From Betaproteobacteria bacterium (GTDB lineage: Bacteria > Pseudomonadota > Gammaproteobacteria > Burkholderiales > SG8-41): 36,079 nt of DNA. Location: contig CANKUB010000040.1 of the NCBI GenBank assembly GCA_947486575.1, positions 1 through 36,079 of the forward strand, written 5' to 3'. Below, one piece after another: positions 25,428 through 33,116 of the stretch. The translations under genes were made by a program, and so were the position numbers. The notes under the pieces were generated by a model. The model was not told the DNA's origin. It searched no databases and was given only the letters and a program-made list of their open reading frames with translations. Position 1 is the first letter of the stretch; each line of letters opens with the position of its first letter.

Positions 25428-27431
25428 GTGTTTAAAAACAAATACTTGCAATATTTTTTTATTGCATATTTTTTTGTCTTTGCACTCGACGCATCAATCG
25501 CCAGCGCCGAAGTCGTACGCATCGATATCAGCAAACGCGAAGACGTACTCGGTGGCCGCAGCTATGGCGCGGTGGGCGTTTACGAATGGATCGAAGGCCG
25601 CGCGCATTTCACGCTGGATCCGCAGAACCCGAAAAACGACAACATCGTTGACCTGAAACTCGCGCCGCGTAATGCGCGGGGGCTGGTGGAATTTTCAGCG
25701 GATGTGGGCATCATGCGACCGAAGACGGTTGCACGCGCCAACGGCGTGGTGATTTTTGATGTGGTCAATCGCGGTCGCCATACGATTCTGGAGTATCTGA
25801 ACCGCGGCAATCGCACGGCGGCGCTGGCGAGCGAGCCGTTTATTGGCGAAGATTTTCTGCTGAAGCAGGGCGTGACGCTGGTGTGGCTGGGCTGGCAGCA
25901 GGATTTGCCTGCCAACGCTGGCATGATGCGCCTTGCAGGGCCGGTAGTTGATGGTATCGAGGGCCGCGTCTACGGCGAATTTGCGGTGCCCGCACGCGTG
26001 ACGGATATTTCGCTGGGTGACCGGACGTCGATTCCCTACGCGGTGGCCAACATGAGCGACAGCCAGAACATGCTTGCGATCAGCCCGTCGCGCAGCGTGC
26101 CGCCAAGCGATATTCCGCAGCACAGTTGGGCATTTGCAAGCGTGAAAGGTGAAGAACTAATGCCCGATCCGATGCGTCTTTTTGTCGAAGACGGATTCGT
26201 GCCTGGCGCGATTTACCAGTTTGCCTACGGCGTTCAAAATCCACAGATTGCGGGCTTGGGGCTTGCCGGTGTGCGCGATTTGATTGCGTGGATGCGGTAC
26301 GATCCAGCGGCCATGGTACGCGGAACGCATGCCTACGCATTCGGCATTTCGCAGAGCGGGCGTTTTCTGCGGCAATTTTTATACGAAGGATTCAATGAAG
26401 ACAGTGCGGGGCGCAGGGTATTCGACGGCATGATGGTGCATATCGCGGGCGGTGCCCGGCGCGGATTTAACGAACGATTTTCACAGCCGTCGCGTACCAC
26501 CGGCTCACGGGTATTTCCGTTCACCGATCTGGAACAAACCGATAGTGAAACTCACCTAACCGGCGGCATTCTCCAGCGCGCGATACAACAAGGTGTTGTG
26601 CCTAAAATTATTTACACCAGTTCGTCGTGGGAATACTGGGGCAGTGCGGCTTCCGCCATTCACACCACGCTGGCGGGTGAAGATTTTCAGATTCCTGACA
26701 GTAGCCGTGTGTATTTGTTTGCCGGAACGCAACACGTGCCTGCACGCATGCCGGTCAACGATACGCCTGCCACACGCGGGCAATTGCCACACAACCCGAT
26801 GGATTACCGTCCTGCGCTGCGCGCGCTGTATGTCGGGCTTGATCAATGGGTGCGCACGGGGGTAGCGCCGCCGCCAAGCCGCTACCCCAGGATTAGCGAG
26901 CGTGGGTTGGTGCCGCGAGCAGCGCTGAATATGGCGGGGCTGCGCAGCATTCCGGCACCGGAAGCCATTCAACCTGCCTACAGGCTGGACAATGGCGAAT
27001 CGGTGCCCGGTATTTCGACGATAGTGCCCCCTAAATTGGGTAAACCCTATGTGGTGCTGGTGCCGCAGCTGGATGATGATGGCAACGAGCTGCCCGGTAT
27101 ACGCATGCCTGCACTCAATGTGCCGCTGGCGACACATACCGGCTGGAATTTGCGCGCACCGGTAACCGGCGCACCGAAGGAGTTGGTGCAACTGATCGGC
27201 GGCATGCATCCGTTTGCGCGTACGCGCGATGAGCGTTTGCAGGGTGACACCCGTGCGACAATCACCGAGCGATATCCTTCACGCACGGGTTATCTGGCAC
27301 GCGTCTCGCAGGATGCCGCTTCGTTGGTGCAGCAACGGCTGATGTTGAAAGAAGACATTCCGCACGTGGTGAGCCAGGCAGGGATTTTGTGGGATTTCAT
27401 TATGTCAGAGCAGGCAGCGAGTCCAAAATAA
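25428..27431 (+). CDS. Secreted alpha/beta hydrolase of the Abhydrolase_10 type
   Basis: About 667 aa from GTG 25428. The longer reading from 25392 overlaps the previous gene by 29 nt and adds residues before the signal peptide MFKNKYLQYFFIAYFF, which ends near IASAEV. The body matches the large, little-characterised alpha/beta hydrolase-domain family with GISQSGRFLRQFLYEGFNED at about 305-325, the serine nucleophile lying in GxSQSG, and FDGMMVHIAGGARRGFN. Esterase or lactonase activity is the usual guess. It is exported to the periplasm and encoded between two dioxygenases and two Bug proteins, so it could hydrolyse an ester before uptake of its acid. The GTG lies one base upstream of the right arm of the inverted repeat. 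Confidence 0.85.
   Translation: MFKNKYLQYFFIAYFFVFALDASIASAEVVRIDISKREDVLGGRSYGAVGVYEWIEGRAHFTLDPQNPKNDNIVDLKLAPRNARGLVEFSADVGIMRPKTVARANGVVIFDVVNRGRHTILEYLNRGNRTAALASEPFIGEDFLLKQGVTLVWLGWQQDLPANAGMMRLAGPVVDGIEGRVYGEFAVPARVTDISLGDRTSIPYAVANMSDSQNMLAISPSRSVPPSDIPQHSWAFASVKGEELMPDPMRLFVEDGFVPGAIYQFAYGVQNPQIAGLGLAGVRDLIAWMRYDPAAMVRGTHAYAFGISQSGRFLRQFLYEGFNEDSAGRRVFDGMMVHIAGGARRGFNERFSQPSRTTGSRVFPFTDLEQTDSETHLTGGILQRAIQQGVVPKIIYTSSSWEYWGSAASAIHTTLAGEDFQIPDSSRVYLFAGTQHVPARMPVNDTPATRGQLPHNPMDYRPALRALYVGLDQWVRTGVAPPPSRYPRISERGLVPRAALNMAGLRSIPAPEAIQPAYRLDNGESVPGISTIVPPKLGKPYVVLVPQLDDDGNELPGIRMPALNVPLATHTGWNLRAPVTGAPKELVQLIGGMHPFARTRDERLQGDTRATITERYPSRTGYLARVSQDAASLVQQRLMLKEDIPHVVSQAGILWDFIMSEQAASPK
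25429..25447. repeat. Right arm of 19-bp inverted repeat around tfdA-like gene (copy D)
   Basis: TGTTTAAAAACAAATACTT is the exact reverse complement of 24505-24523, with the arms 905 nt apart. It overlaps the start codon and the first codons (Phe-Lys-Asn-Lys-Tyr) of the secreted hydrolase. Confidence 0.8.
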
Positions 27432-27455
27432 ATTGGTTTGCGAAAATTACTGGAG

Positions 27456-28433
27456 ATGAAGTTGAAATTGAACGCATGGCTGGTTGCAGGTGGCTTGACG
27501 ATATTTACAGGCGGCGTTACGGATTTATTTGCACAGGCGTACCCGTCCAAACCGTTGCGCATGATTTTGCCGTTCCCTCCGGGCGGGCCGACCGATTTGC
27601 TGGGTCGTACGCTGGGTGCGAAGATGGCGGAGAACATCGGTCACGCCGTAGTGATCGACAATCGGCCTGGCGCTGGCGGTAATCTCGGCGTGGAACTCGC
27701 GGCGAAGTCGCCGCCCGATGGCTACACCATGGTGCTGAGTTCACCACTGATTGCGATCGCGCCGTCGCTCTACGCCAGGCTCAACTACGATCCGGTCAAA
27801 GACCTGGCACCGATCTCACTTGCGGCAGCGGTGCAGAACGTGATGATTGTTCATCCTTCCGTGCCCGCGAAAACCCTGAAAGAGTTTATCGCCATGGCCA
27901 AAGCGAATCCTGGCAAGTTTAACTTTGGTTCCGGCGGCTCCGGCACGACGTCTCATCTGGCGCCCGAACTGCTGAAAAGTCTCGCCAAAATCAACATGGT
28001 GCATGTGCCATTCAAAGGTACCGGCGTCGGCATGATCGGGTTGATGAGTGGGCAGGTGGATACGCTATTCATCGCTGCGCCCATCGCCGCGCCGCAGGTC
28101 AATGCGGGCAAAGTGCGCGCACTAGCGGTGCTGGCGGAAAAGCGCACCGCCGCTTTGCCGAACGTGCCAACCACCAAGGAAGCTGGCGTGGATGATTACG
28201 TGGTGCCGCTGTGGTACGGCCTTCTTGCTTCGGCAGGCACGCAGCGTGACTACATCATGAAGCTCAATGGCGAAATCGCCAAAGCGCTGGCGGCCAAAGA
28301 TGTGATCGACAAATTCGCATCGGCAGGTATTGATCCGATGCCGTCGTCGCCGGAGCAGTTTTCGAGCTTCATTCGCACGGAGACCGTGCGATACGCCAAG
28401 GTGATTAAAGACGCCGGGATCAAGCCGGAATAG
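27456..28433 (+). CDS. Bug/TctC-family periplasmic substrate-binding protein
   Basis: About 325 aa. Signal peptide MKLKLNAWLVAGGLTIFTGG ends near LFAQAYP, followed by SKPLRMILPFPPGGPTD, VIDNRPGAGGNLG, PPDGYTM, FNFGSGGSGTTSHLAPELL and a C-terminal RYAKVIKDAG. The start is uncertain: TTG 27438, ATG 27456 (GGAG touches it directly) or TTG 27462 (GGAG 6 nt before). ATG 27456 gives a normal signal peptide. It follows the secreted hydrolase gene by 24 nt and precedes another Bug gene by 35 nt. As a periplasmic carboxylate binder with no cognate membrane subunits here, it may serve a distant TctAB pair or sense a ligand. Confidence 0.95.
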   Translation: MKLKLNAWLVAGGLTIFTGGVTDLFAQAYPSKPLRMILPFPPGGPTDLLGRTLGAKMAENIGHAVVIDNRPGAGGNLGVELAAKSPPDGYTMVLSSPLIAIAPSLYARLNYDPVKDLAPISLAAAVQNVMIVHPSVPAKTLKEFIAMAKANPGKFNFGSGGSGTTSHLAPELLKSLAKINMVHVPFKGTGVGMIGLMSGQVDTLFIAAPIAAPQVNAGKVRALAVLAEKRTAALPNVPTTKEAGVDDYVVPLWYGLLASAGTQRDYIMKLNGEIAKALAAKDVIDKFASAGIDPMPSSPEQFSSFIRTETVRYAKVIKDAGIKPE

Positions 28434-28468
28434 TTAAGCGTTGTGCGCCGTTATTGTGCTGAGGGATT

Positions 28469-29443
28469 ATGAAAAAACTGATTAAAAACATAATGTTATG
28501 TTTTATGTGTGGCATGGCTGTGAGCGCAGGTTACGCAGCCGATCCGGCTTGGCCCACGCGCCCGGTGCGCGTGCTGGTGCCGTTCGCGCCGGGTGGCACA
28601 ACGGATGTGATCGCCCGCATCATCGCTGCGCGCATGACTGAAATTGCGGGCCATCAATTCATCGTCGACAACCGTGCCGGCGCTGGCGGCAACATTGGCA
28701 CCGGCATTGTGGCCAATGCGGCACCCGATGGGCAAACCCTGCTGGTGAATAGCTCGGCGTTTGGCGTGAATCCAGGTTTGTATAAATCGATACCGTACGA
28801 TCCGTACAAGAGTTTTATTCCGGTTACCAATTTTGCGGAATCGCCGAATTTATTTTCTGCGCATCCGAGCGTGCCCGCAAAGACGTTGCCCGATGCGTTG
28901 AAGCTTGCAGCGGCTGACCCCAGAAAATACAGTTTTGCCACGCCCGGCATCGGTACCACGCCGCATCTCGCTGTGGAGATGCTGAAATACGCAGTGAAAT
29001 CGGATGCAGGCAACATTCCCTACAATGGTGCGGGGCCATCGGTAGCCGCGCATCTGTCGGGGCAGGTGACGCTGGCATGTTCCGCCTTACCCACGCCCGC
29101 ACCGCACGTGAAAGCAGGCCGTCTGCGCGGGCTGGCGATGGGATCACGCAAACGGCATCCGTCGTTTCCAGATGTGCCGACAATGGCCGATGCAGGCTAC
29201 AAAGATCAGGAATCTGAAACCATGCAGGGCGTTTATTTCCCGGCGGGCACGCCACCGCACATCGTGCGGCGTTTTCATGCTGAGCTGGTGAAAATCGCGC
29301 AGATGCCTGAAGTGCGCGAGCGCGTCGAGGGATTGGGATTTCAGTTCGTGATGAATACACCCGCAGAATTCATGGTGCAGACGCGCAGCGAAGTCGAGAA
29401 ATGGACGCGCGTCGTGAAGAACGCCAAGGTGCAGGTGCAGTAG
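28469..29443 (+). CDS. Bug/TctC-family periplasmic substrate-binding protein
   Basis: A 324-aa binding protein. The signal peptide is MKKLIKNIMLCFMCGMAVSA with cleavage near GYAADP, followed by WPTRPVRVLVPFAPGGTTD, VDNRAGAGGNIG, PDGQTLL, SFATPGIGTTPHLAVEML and EKWTRVVKNA. GAGG lies about 6 nt before the ATG. It is divergent in sequence from the neighbouring Bug protein, so the pair probably recognises two ligands or two states of one pathway. It is encoded 28 nt before the TarD-like dehydratase, which points to a hydroxy-dicarboxylate or sugar acid as a possible ligand; that is inference from position only. Confidence 0.95.
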   Translation: MKKLIKNIMLCFMCGMAVSAGYAADPAWPTRPVRVLVPFAPGGTTDVIARIIAARMTEIAGHQFIVDNRAGAGGNIGTGIVANAAPDGQTLLVNSSAFGVNPGLYKSIPYDPYKSFIPVTNFAESPNLFSAHPSVPAKTLPDALKLAAADPRKYSFATPGIGTTPHLAVEMLKYAVKSDAGNIPYNGAGPSVAAHLSGQVTLACSALPTPAPHVKAGRLRGLAMGSRKRHPSFPDVPTMADAGYKDQESETMQGVYFPAGTPPHIVRRFHAELVKIAQMPEVRERVEGLGFQFVMNTPAEFMVQTRSEVEKWTRVVKNAKVQVQ

Positions 29444-29471
29444 CAACTTTCGTAAATAGTCGAAGAAACCC

Positions 29472-30638
29472 ATGCGAATAACAGACATTCGTGAAACCGC
29501 CATCCCACTGAAATCAACGCTGCGAAATGCCGTGTTTGATTTCAGTGAAATGACCACTTCAGTCGTAGCGGTCGTAACGGACGTGATTCGTGACGGCAAA
29601 CCGGTGACGGGGTTTGCCTTCAACTCCACCGGCCGTTACGCCTGCGGTGCGCAGATGCGCGACCGTTTTATCCCGCGCATTCTGCAAGCCAAGCCGGAGT
29701 CGCTGCTGGATGCATCAGGTAACAATCTCGATCCGGAAAAAATTCTGGCAGCGATGATGCAGCGCGAAAAGCCGGGCGGACACACCGAGCGCTCGGTCGC
29801 TATCGGCACTATCGAAGTTGCCTGCTGGGATGCCGTAGCGAAAATCGCGGGCAAGCCGCTGCACCGCGTACTGGCTGAGCGTTACAACGATGGAAAAATA
29901 ATCGACAAAATTCCGTGCTACGTGGGCGGCGGCTGGTACGAGCCGGGAAAAGGCATTCCCGAATTGTGCGATGAAATCCGCGACAAGCTCGACAACGGCT
30001 ATACCGTGATGAAAATCAAAGTGGGCGGTGCTGCCATTGCCGATGACGTGGCGCGTATAGAGGCAGCGTTAAAAATAGTTCAATCAAATCAACATCTTGC
30101 GGTAGATGCCAATGCGGGCTTTGATCGCGAACGTGCGCTGGCCTATGCCAAGGCGCTGGCACCATTCAAGCTGAAATGGTTTGAAGAGCCAACGGACCCG
30201 GTGGGCTATGAATTGCTCACCGAATTCATCGCGCAGTACGGCGCGGCAGTGGGCACTGGCGAAAATCTTTTTTCCACACAGGACGTGGAAAATCTGGTGA
30301 CGTTCGGCGGCATGCGCGCGGGCATCGATTTTATTCAAACCGATGTACCGCAATCGTATGGCATTGTGCAATTCGCGCGCACGCTTGCGATGCTGAAGCA
30401 ACGGGGTTGGTCACGACAAAATATTTTCCCGCACGGCGGTAATCAGATGACGCTGCATCTGGTTGGCGGTTTTGGACTCGGTGGTTGCGAAGCGTATCCG
30501 GGGGTGTTTGGCATCTTTGCCGGATTTGCGGATGACGCCAAAGTCGAAAATGGTTTTCTCAAACTGCCGGATAGGCCAGGCGTAGGGTTCGAGGCGCAGA
30601 ATCAGTTGTATGCGGCGATGAAGGCATTGGTTCCGTGA
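29472..30638 (+). CDS. Mandelate racemase/enolase-superfamily dehydratase, D-tartrate dehydratase (TarD)-like
   Basis: A 388-aa member of the enolase superfamily. Metal ligands Asp212 (VDANAG), Glu238 (WFEEP) and Glu264 (GTGEN), the base Lys183 in KIKVGG and His321 in FPHGGNQM are all offset by one residue from the published Bradyrhizobium TarD set (213, 239, 265, 184, 322). Long blocks are shared too (RNAVFDFSEMTTSVVAVVTD, EKPGGHTERSVAIGTIEVA). TarD dehydrates D-tartrate to oxaloacetate. The active-site loop differs (CYVGGGWYEPGKG) and substrate loops evolve quickly in this family, so a related hydroxy acid or sugar acid is equally possible. It is translationally coupled to a small ORF. Confidence 0.9.
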   Translation: MRITDIRETAIPLKSTLRNAVFDFSEMTTSVVAVVTDVIRDGKPVTGFAFNSTGRYACGAQMRDRFIPRILQAKPESLLDASGNNLDPEKILAAMMQREKPGGHTERSVAIGTIEVACWDAVAKIAGKPLHRVLAERYNDGKIIDKIPCYVGGGWYEPGKGIPELCDEIRDKLDNGYTVMKIKVGGAAIADDVARIEAALKIVQSNQHLAVDANAGFDRERALAYAKALAPFKLKWFEEPTDPVGYELLTEFIAQYGAAVGTGENLFSTQDVENLVTFGGMRAGIDFIQTDVPQSYGIVQFARTLAMLKQRGWSRQNIFPHGGNQMTLHLVGGFGLGGCEAYPGVFGIFAGFADDAKVENGFLKLPDRPGVGFEAQNQLYAAMKALVP

Positions 30639-30871
30639 GTGAGCGTAACGCGTTGAAGATTGCGCTCGACCACCTCGATAACGGTGACTGGGATGCTGCA
30701 CATAAAATTGTGCAGAGTGACGAGTCGGCGACAGGCTGCTGGGTGCACGGCATCGTGCACGTAATGGAAGGCGATCTCGATAATGCGCGCTATTGGTATG
30801 GGCGGGCGGGACAGGGGTTTTCGGCGGATGCGGCGAAAGAGATTGTTGCGGTGAGAAAAGCGATTTTGTAG
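30635..30871 (+). CDS. Small conserved-looking protein coupled to the dehydratase gene
   Basis: A 78-aa acidic protein from GTG 30635. The GTG overlaps the dehydratase stop (GTGA), so translation is coupled. It is predicted helical, with a TPR-like helix pair (ALKIALDHLDNGDWDAAHKIVQS and WVHGIVHVMEGDLDNARYWYGRAG), including the W-x-H-x-x-x-H arrangement at CWVHGIVHV. No signal peptide. I recall similar short proteins as uncharacterised ORFs in proteobacteria but cannot name the family. The coupling suggests a subunit or helper of the dehydratase, or simply read-through of a pathway protein. Confidence 0.75.
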   Translation: MSERNALKIALDHLDNGDWDAAHKIVQSDESATGCWVHGIVHVMEGDLDNARYWYGRAGQGFSADAAKEIVAVRKAIL

Positions 30872-30892
30872 TCTCGTAGTTCCGCGTGCTTT

Positions 30893-30955
30893 GCGATATC
30901 GCTTGGCGGGTCACGGCGTAAGCAACGAGCCTAACCCGCCCTACACGATTTTTTT
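30893..30955. repeat. REP-like palindrome, possible terminator
   Basis: A 10-bp palindrome GCGATATCGC (30893-30902) is followed by GGCGGGT (30905-30911) pairing perfectly with ACCCGCC (30934-30940), plus an inner GGC/GCC stem. A T7 run lies at 30949-30955, 8 nt past the stem. The GGCGGGT...ACCCGCC pattern resembles short palindromes scattered through many proteobacterial genomes. It sits between the convergent dehydratase operon and CoA-transferase gene. The T-run is a little far for a textbook terminator on the plus strand. Confidence 0.55.
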
Positions 30956-32179
30956 CTCGCGCAACGCTGCAATCTCCGCATTACTTTTCCCCAGCAGCCC
31001 GCGTAACACAGTATCCACATGCTCACCCACCAGCGGCGGCGGTCTGTCATACGCCAGCGGCGTACGCGAAAATTTGATCGGGTTGGCCACCAAAGGCACC
31101 GTGCCTGCCTTCGGGTGCGGCACATCGATTTTCATGCCGCGCGCCTGCACTTGCGGATCGGCATAGACGTCATCAAGCCGATTGATCGGGCCGCAGGGCA
31201 CACCCACCGTTTCGAGCAATGCCACCCATTCCACGGTGGTTTTCTTTTTCAATTCGACGGCAATCGATGCAGTGCAGGTATCGCGGTTTTTAATGCGCAG
31301 CGCGTTGTTGGCGTAACGCGCATCGGCACCGACCTCGGGTATGCCCGCAGCCGCGCATAAGCGCTGAAACTGGCCGTCGTTGCCAGTGGCAATGATGATA
31401 TCGCCGTCTTTTGTTTTAAACGTTTGATAAGGCATCACGTTCGGGTGCGCGTTGCCCATGCGCTTGGGCACTTCACCGCCAATCAGATAATTGGCATTCT
31501 GGTTGGCAAGCCAGCCCACCGTGCAATCGAGCAGCGCCATATCGATGTGCTGACCTTTGCCGCTGGCATGGCGTTCGTGAAGCGCGGACACAATGCCCAC
31601 CGTCGAATACATGCCGGTCATCAGGTCGGCAATGGCAACGCCAACTTTTTGCGGCCCGCCACCAGGCAGATCGTCGCGCTCGCCGGTGATGCTCATCACA
31701 CCGGCCATACCCTGAATCATGAAATCGTAACCGGCACGGTCGCGGTACGGGCCGGTCTGGCCGAAGCCGGTGACTGAGCAGTAGATGAGTCGCGGGTTCA
31801 GTGCCGACAGGGTGTCGTAGTCGAGTCCGTAGCGTTTGAGGTCGCCGACCTTGTAGTTCTCCAGCAACACGTCAGATTTTTGCGCCAGTTCACGGATAAT
31901 CTGCTGCCCTTCGGGCTTGGCAATGTCGAGCGTGAGCGATTGTTTGCCGCGATTGGTACACATGAAATACGCTGCATCGCTGGTGTCGTTGCCGTCGCGG
32001 TCTTTGACAAACGGTGGCCCCCACGCGCGCGTGTCGTCGCCTTTACCAGGGCGCTCTATTTTGATGACTTCCGCGCCGAGGTCGGCCAAGAGTTGGCCTA
32101 TCCAAGGGCCGGCGAGGATGCGGCTCATGTCGAGGACGCGGATGCCGGCGAGCGGGCCTTGGGCTGTGGTTTGTGTCAT
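30941..32179 (-). CDS. CaiB/BaiF family (class III) CoA-transferase
   Basis: A 412-aa class III CoA-transferase. The N terminus is GIRVLDMSRILAGPWIGQLLADLGAEVIKIE, with CTNRGKQSLTLD and SVTGFGQTGPY, and the catalytic aspartate is Asp185 in VAIADLMTGM (the equivalent of Asp169 in formyl-CoA transferase). The C-terminal GVPCGPINRLDDVYADPQV closes the fold. Such enzymes move CoA between carboxylic acids through aspartyl-anhydride and thioester intermediates. It could activate an acid released by the neighbouring catabolic genes. It converges on the dehydratase operon and is divergent from a secreted hydrolase gene (50-nt gap). Donor and acceptor acids are unknown. Confidence 0.95.
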   Translation of the reverse strand: MTQTTAQGPLAGIRVLDMSRILAGPWIGQLLADLGAEVIKIERPGKGDDTRAWGPPFVKDRDGNDTSDAAYFMCTNRGKQSLTLDIAKPEGQQIIRELAQKSDVLLENYKVGDLKRYGLDYDTLSALNPRLIYCSVTGFGQTGPYRDRAGYDFMIQGMAGVMSITGERDDLPGGGPQKVGVAIADLMTGMYSTVGIVSALHERHASGKGQHIDMALLDCTVGWLANQNANYLIGGEVPKRMGNAHPNVMPYQTFKTKDGDIIIATGNDGQFQRLCAAAGIPEVGADARYANNALRIKNRDTCTASIAVELKKKTTVEWVALLETVGVPCGPINRLDDVYADPQVQARGMKIDVPHPKAGTVPLVANPIKFSRTPLAYDRPPPLVGEHVDTVLRGLLGKSNAEIAALREKKIV

Positions 32180-32229
32180 GGATAGGTCGTGATATATGAT
32201 GGTTTGGTCCGCATTTTACCTTTGTCCTT

Positions 32230-33108
32230 ATGAAAAATATTCGACTGTTTACCGTATTGATATTGTTGTGTCTTGAGTTCGGGGTGACTGTGGATACCCA
32301 CGCGCAGTCCCCGGTGCTTGCCGCTGATATCAATGAAGCGATAGTAAGTATTCCGGTAATTGTCGACGGAAAACCGAACGGCACGCAAATGATTGCTACT
32401 GTCTTTAAGCCAGATGGTGCAGGCCCCTTCCCATTCGTGGTGCTCAATCATGGGCGAGCGGGTACGCCGATTGAGCGCTCGCAGACGCCGCGCTGGCGAT
32501 ACATCGAGGCATCGCGTTGGCTGGTCAAACGGGGTTATGCGGTGTTTGTAGCGACTCGCCGGGGTTATGGTGAAACGGGCGGTTCAGACGTTGAAACCAA
32601 CTACAACTGTAGCAACCCTTGGTACAAGGAGGCCATGACCGGCGGCGTTGAAAGCGTATTGTCGGTAATCGAGTATGCGAAGTCCCAGGCTTTTGTAAAT
32701 CGAGACCGTTTCGTAGTGATGGGGCAGTCAGTCGGAGGATATTTGAGCGTCGGCGTTGCCGCCGCAAATCCCGCAGGATTGATAGCCTCAATCAATTTTG
32801 CCGGTGGTCACGGTGGACGCCCCGACCGCGAACCGGGCAACCCCTGCGTACCCGAAAAAATAAAGCAGGTATTTGCAGAGGCGGGCAAGACGTCGCGGGT
32901 GCCCGCTCTTTGGGTATACACCGAGAATGACCAGTATTTTGGTCCGGTACACACACGCGAGTGGTATCAGGCGTTTACCGCTGCGGGCGGGAAGGCGGAA
33001 TTTAGTTTGTTACCGCCCTTCGATAAAGACGGGCATACATTGTTCGTGCGTGGCTCAAAGATCTGGCAACCCTTGGTGGCGGGCTTTCTGGATACTTTAA
33101 ATTTCTGA
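32230..33108 (+). CDS. Exported dienelactone hydrolase-like alpha/beta hydrolase
   Basis: A 292-aa alpha/beta hydrolase with a signal peptide (MKNIRLFTVLILLCLEFGVT, cleavage near THAQSP). The nucleophile Ser167 is in GQSVGG, the acid Asp234 in YTENDQYFG and the His269 in DKDGHTLF; the oxyanion region is VLNHGRAG. NCSNPW (Cys127) and GNPC give a possible disulfide fitting an exported protein. Dienelactone-type esterase or peptidase-like activity is expected. It is a single gene, divergent from the CoA-transferase and 8 nt from the convergent conserved gene at 33117. No clear Shine-Dalgarno precedes ATG 32230. Confidence 0.88.
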   Translation: MKNIRLFTVLILLCLEFGVTVDTHAQSPVLAADINEAIVSIPVIVDGKPNGTQMIATVFKPDGAGPFPFVVLNHGRAGTPIERSQTPRWRYIEASRWLVKRGYAVFVATRRGYGETGGSDVETNYNCSNPWYKEAMTGGVESVLSVIEYAKSQAFVNRDRFVVMGQSVGGYLSVGVAAANPAGLIASINFAGGHGGRPDREPGNPCVPEKIKQVFAEAGKTSRVPALWVYTENDQYFGPVHTREWYQAFTAAGGKAEFSLLPPFDKDGHTLFVRGSKIWQPLVAGFLDTLNF

Positions 33109-33116
33109 GTCACACG

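Noticed and set aside
24505-25447. The 19-bp inverted repeats read as ends of an insertion sequence carrying the tfdA-like gene.
   Set aside because: No transposase lies between the arms and no flanking target-site duplication is visible, so an active element is not supported; the repeats are kept as a finding only.
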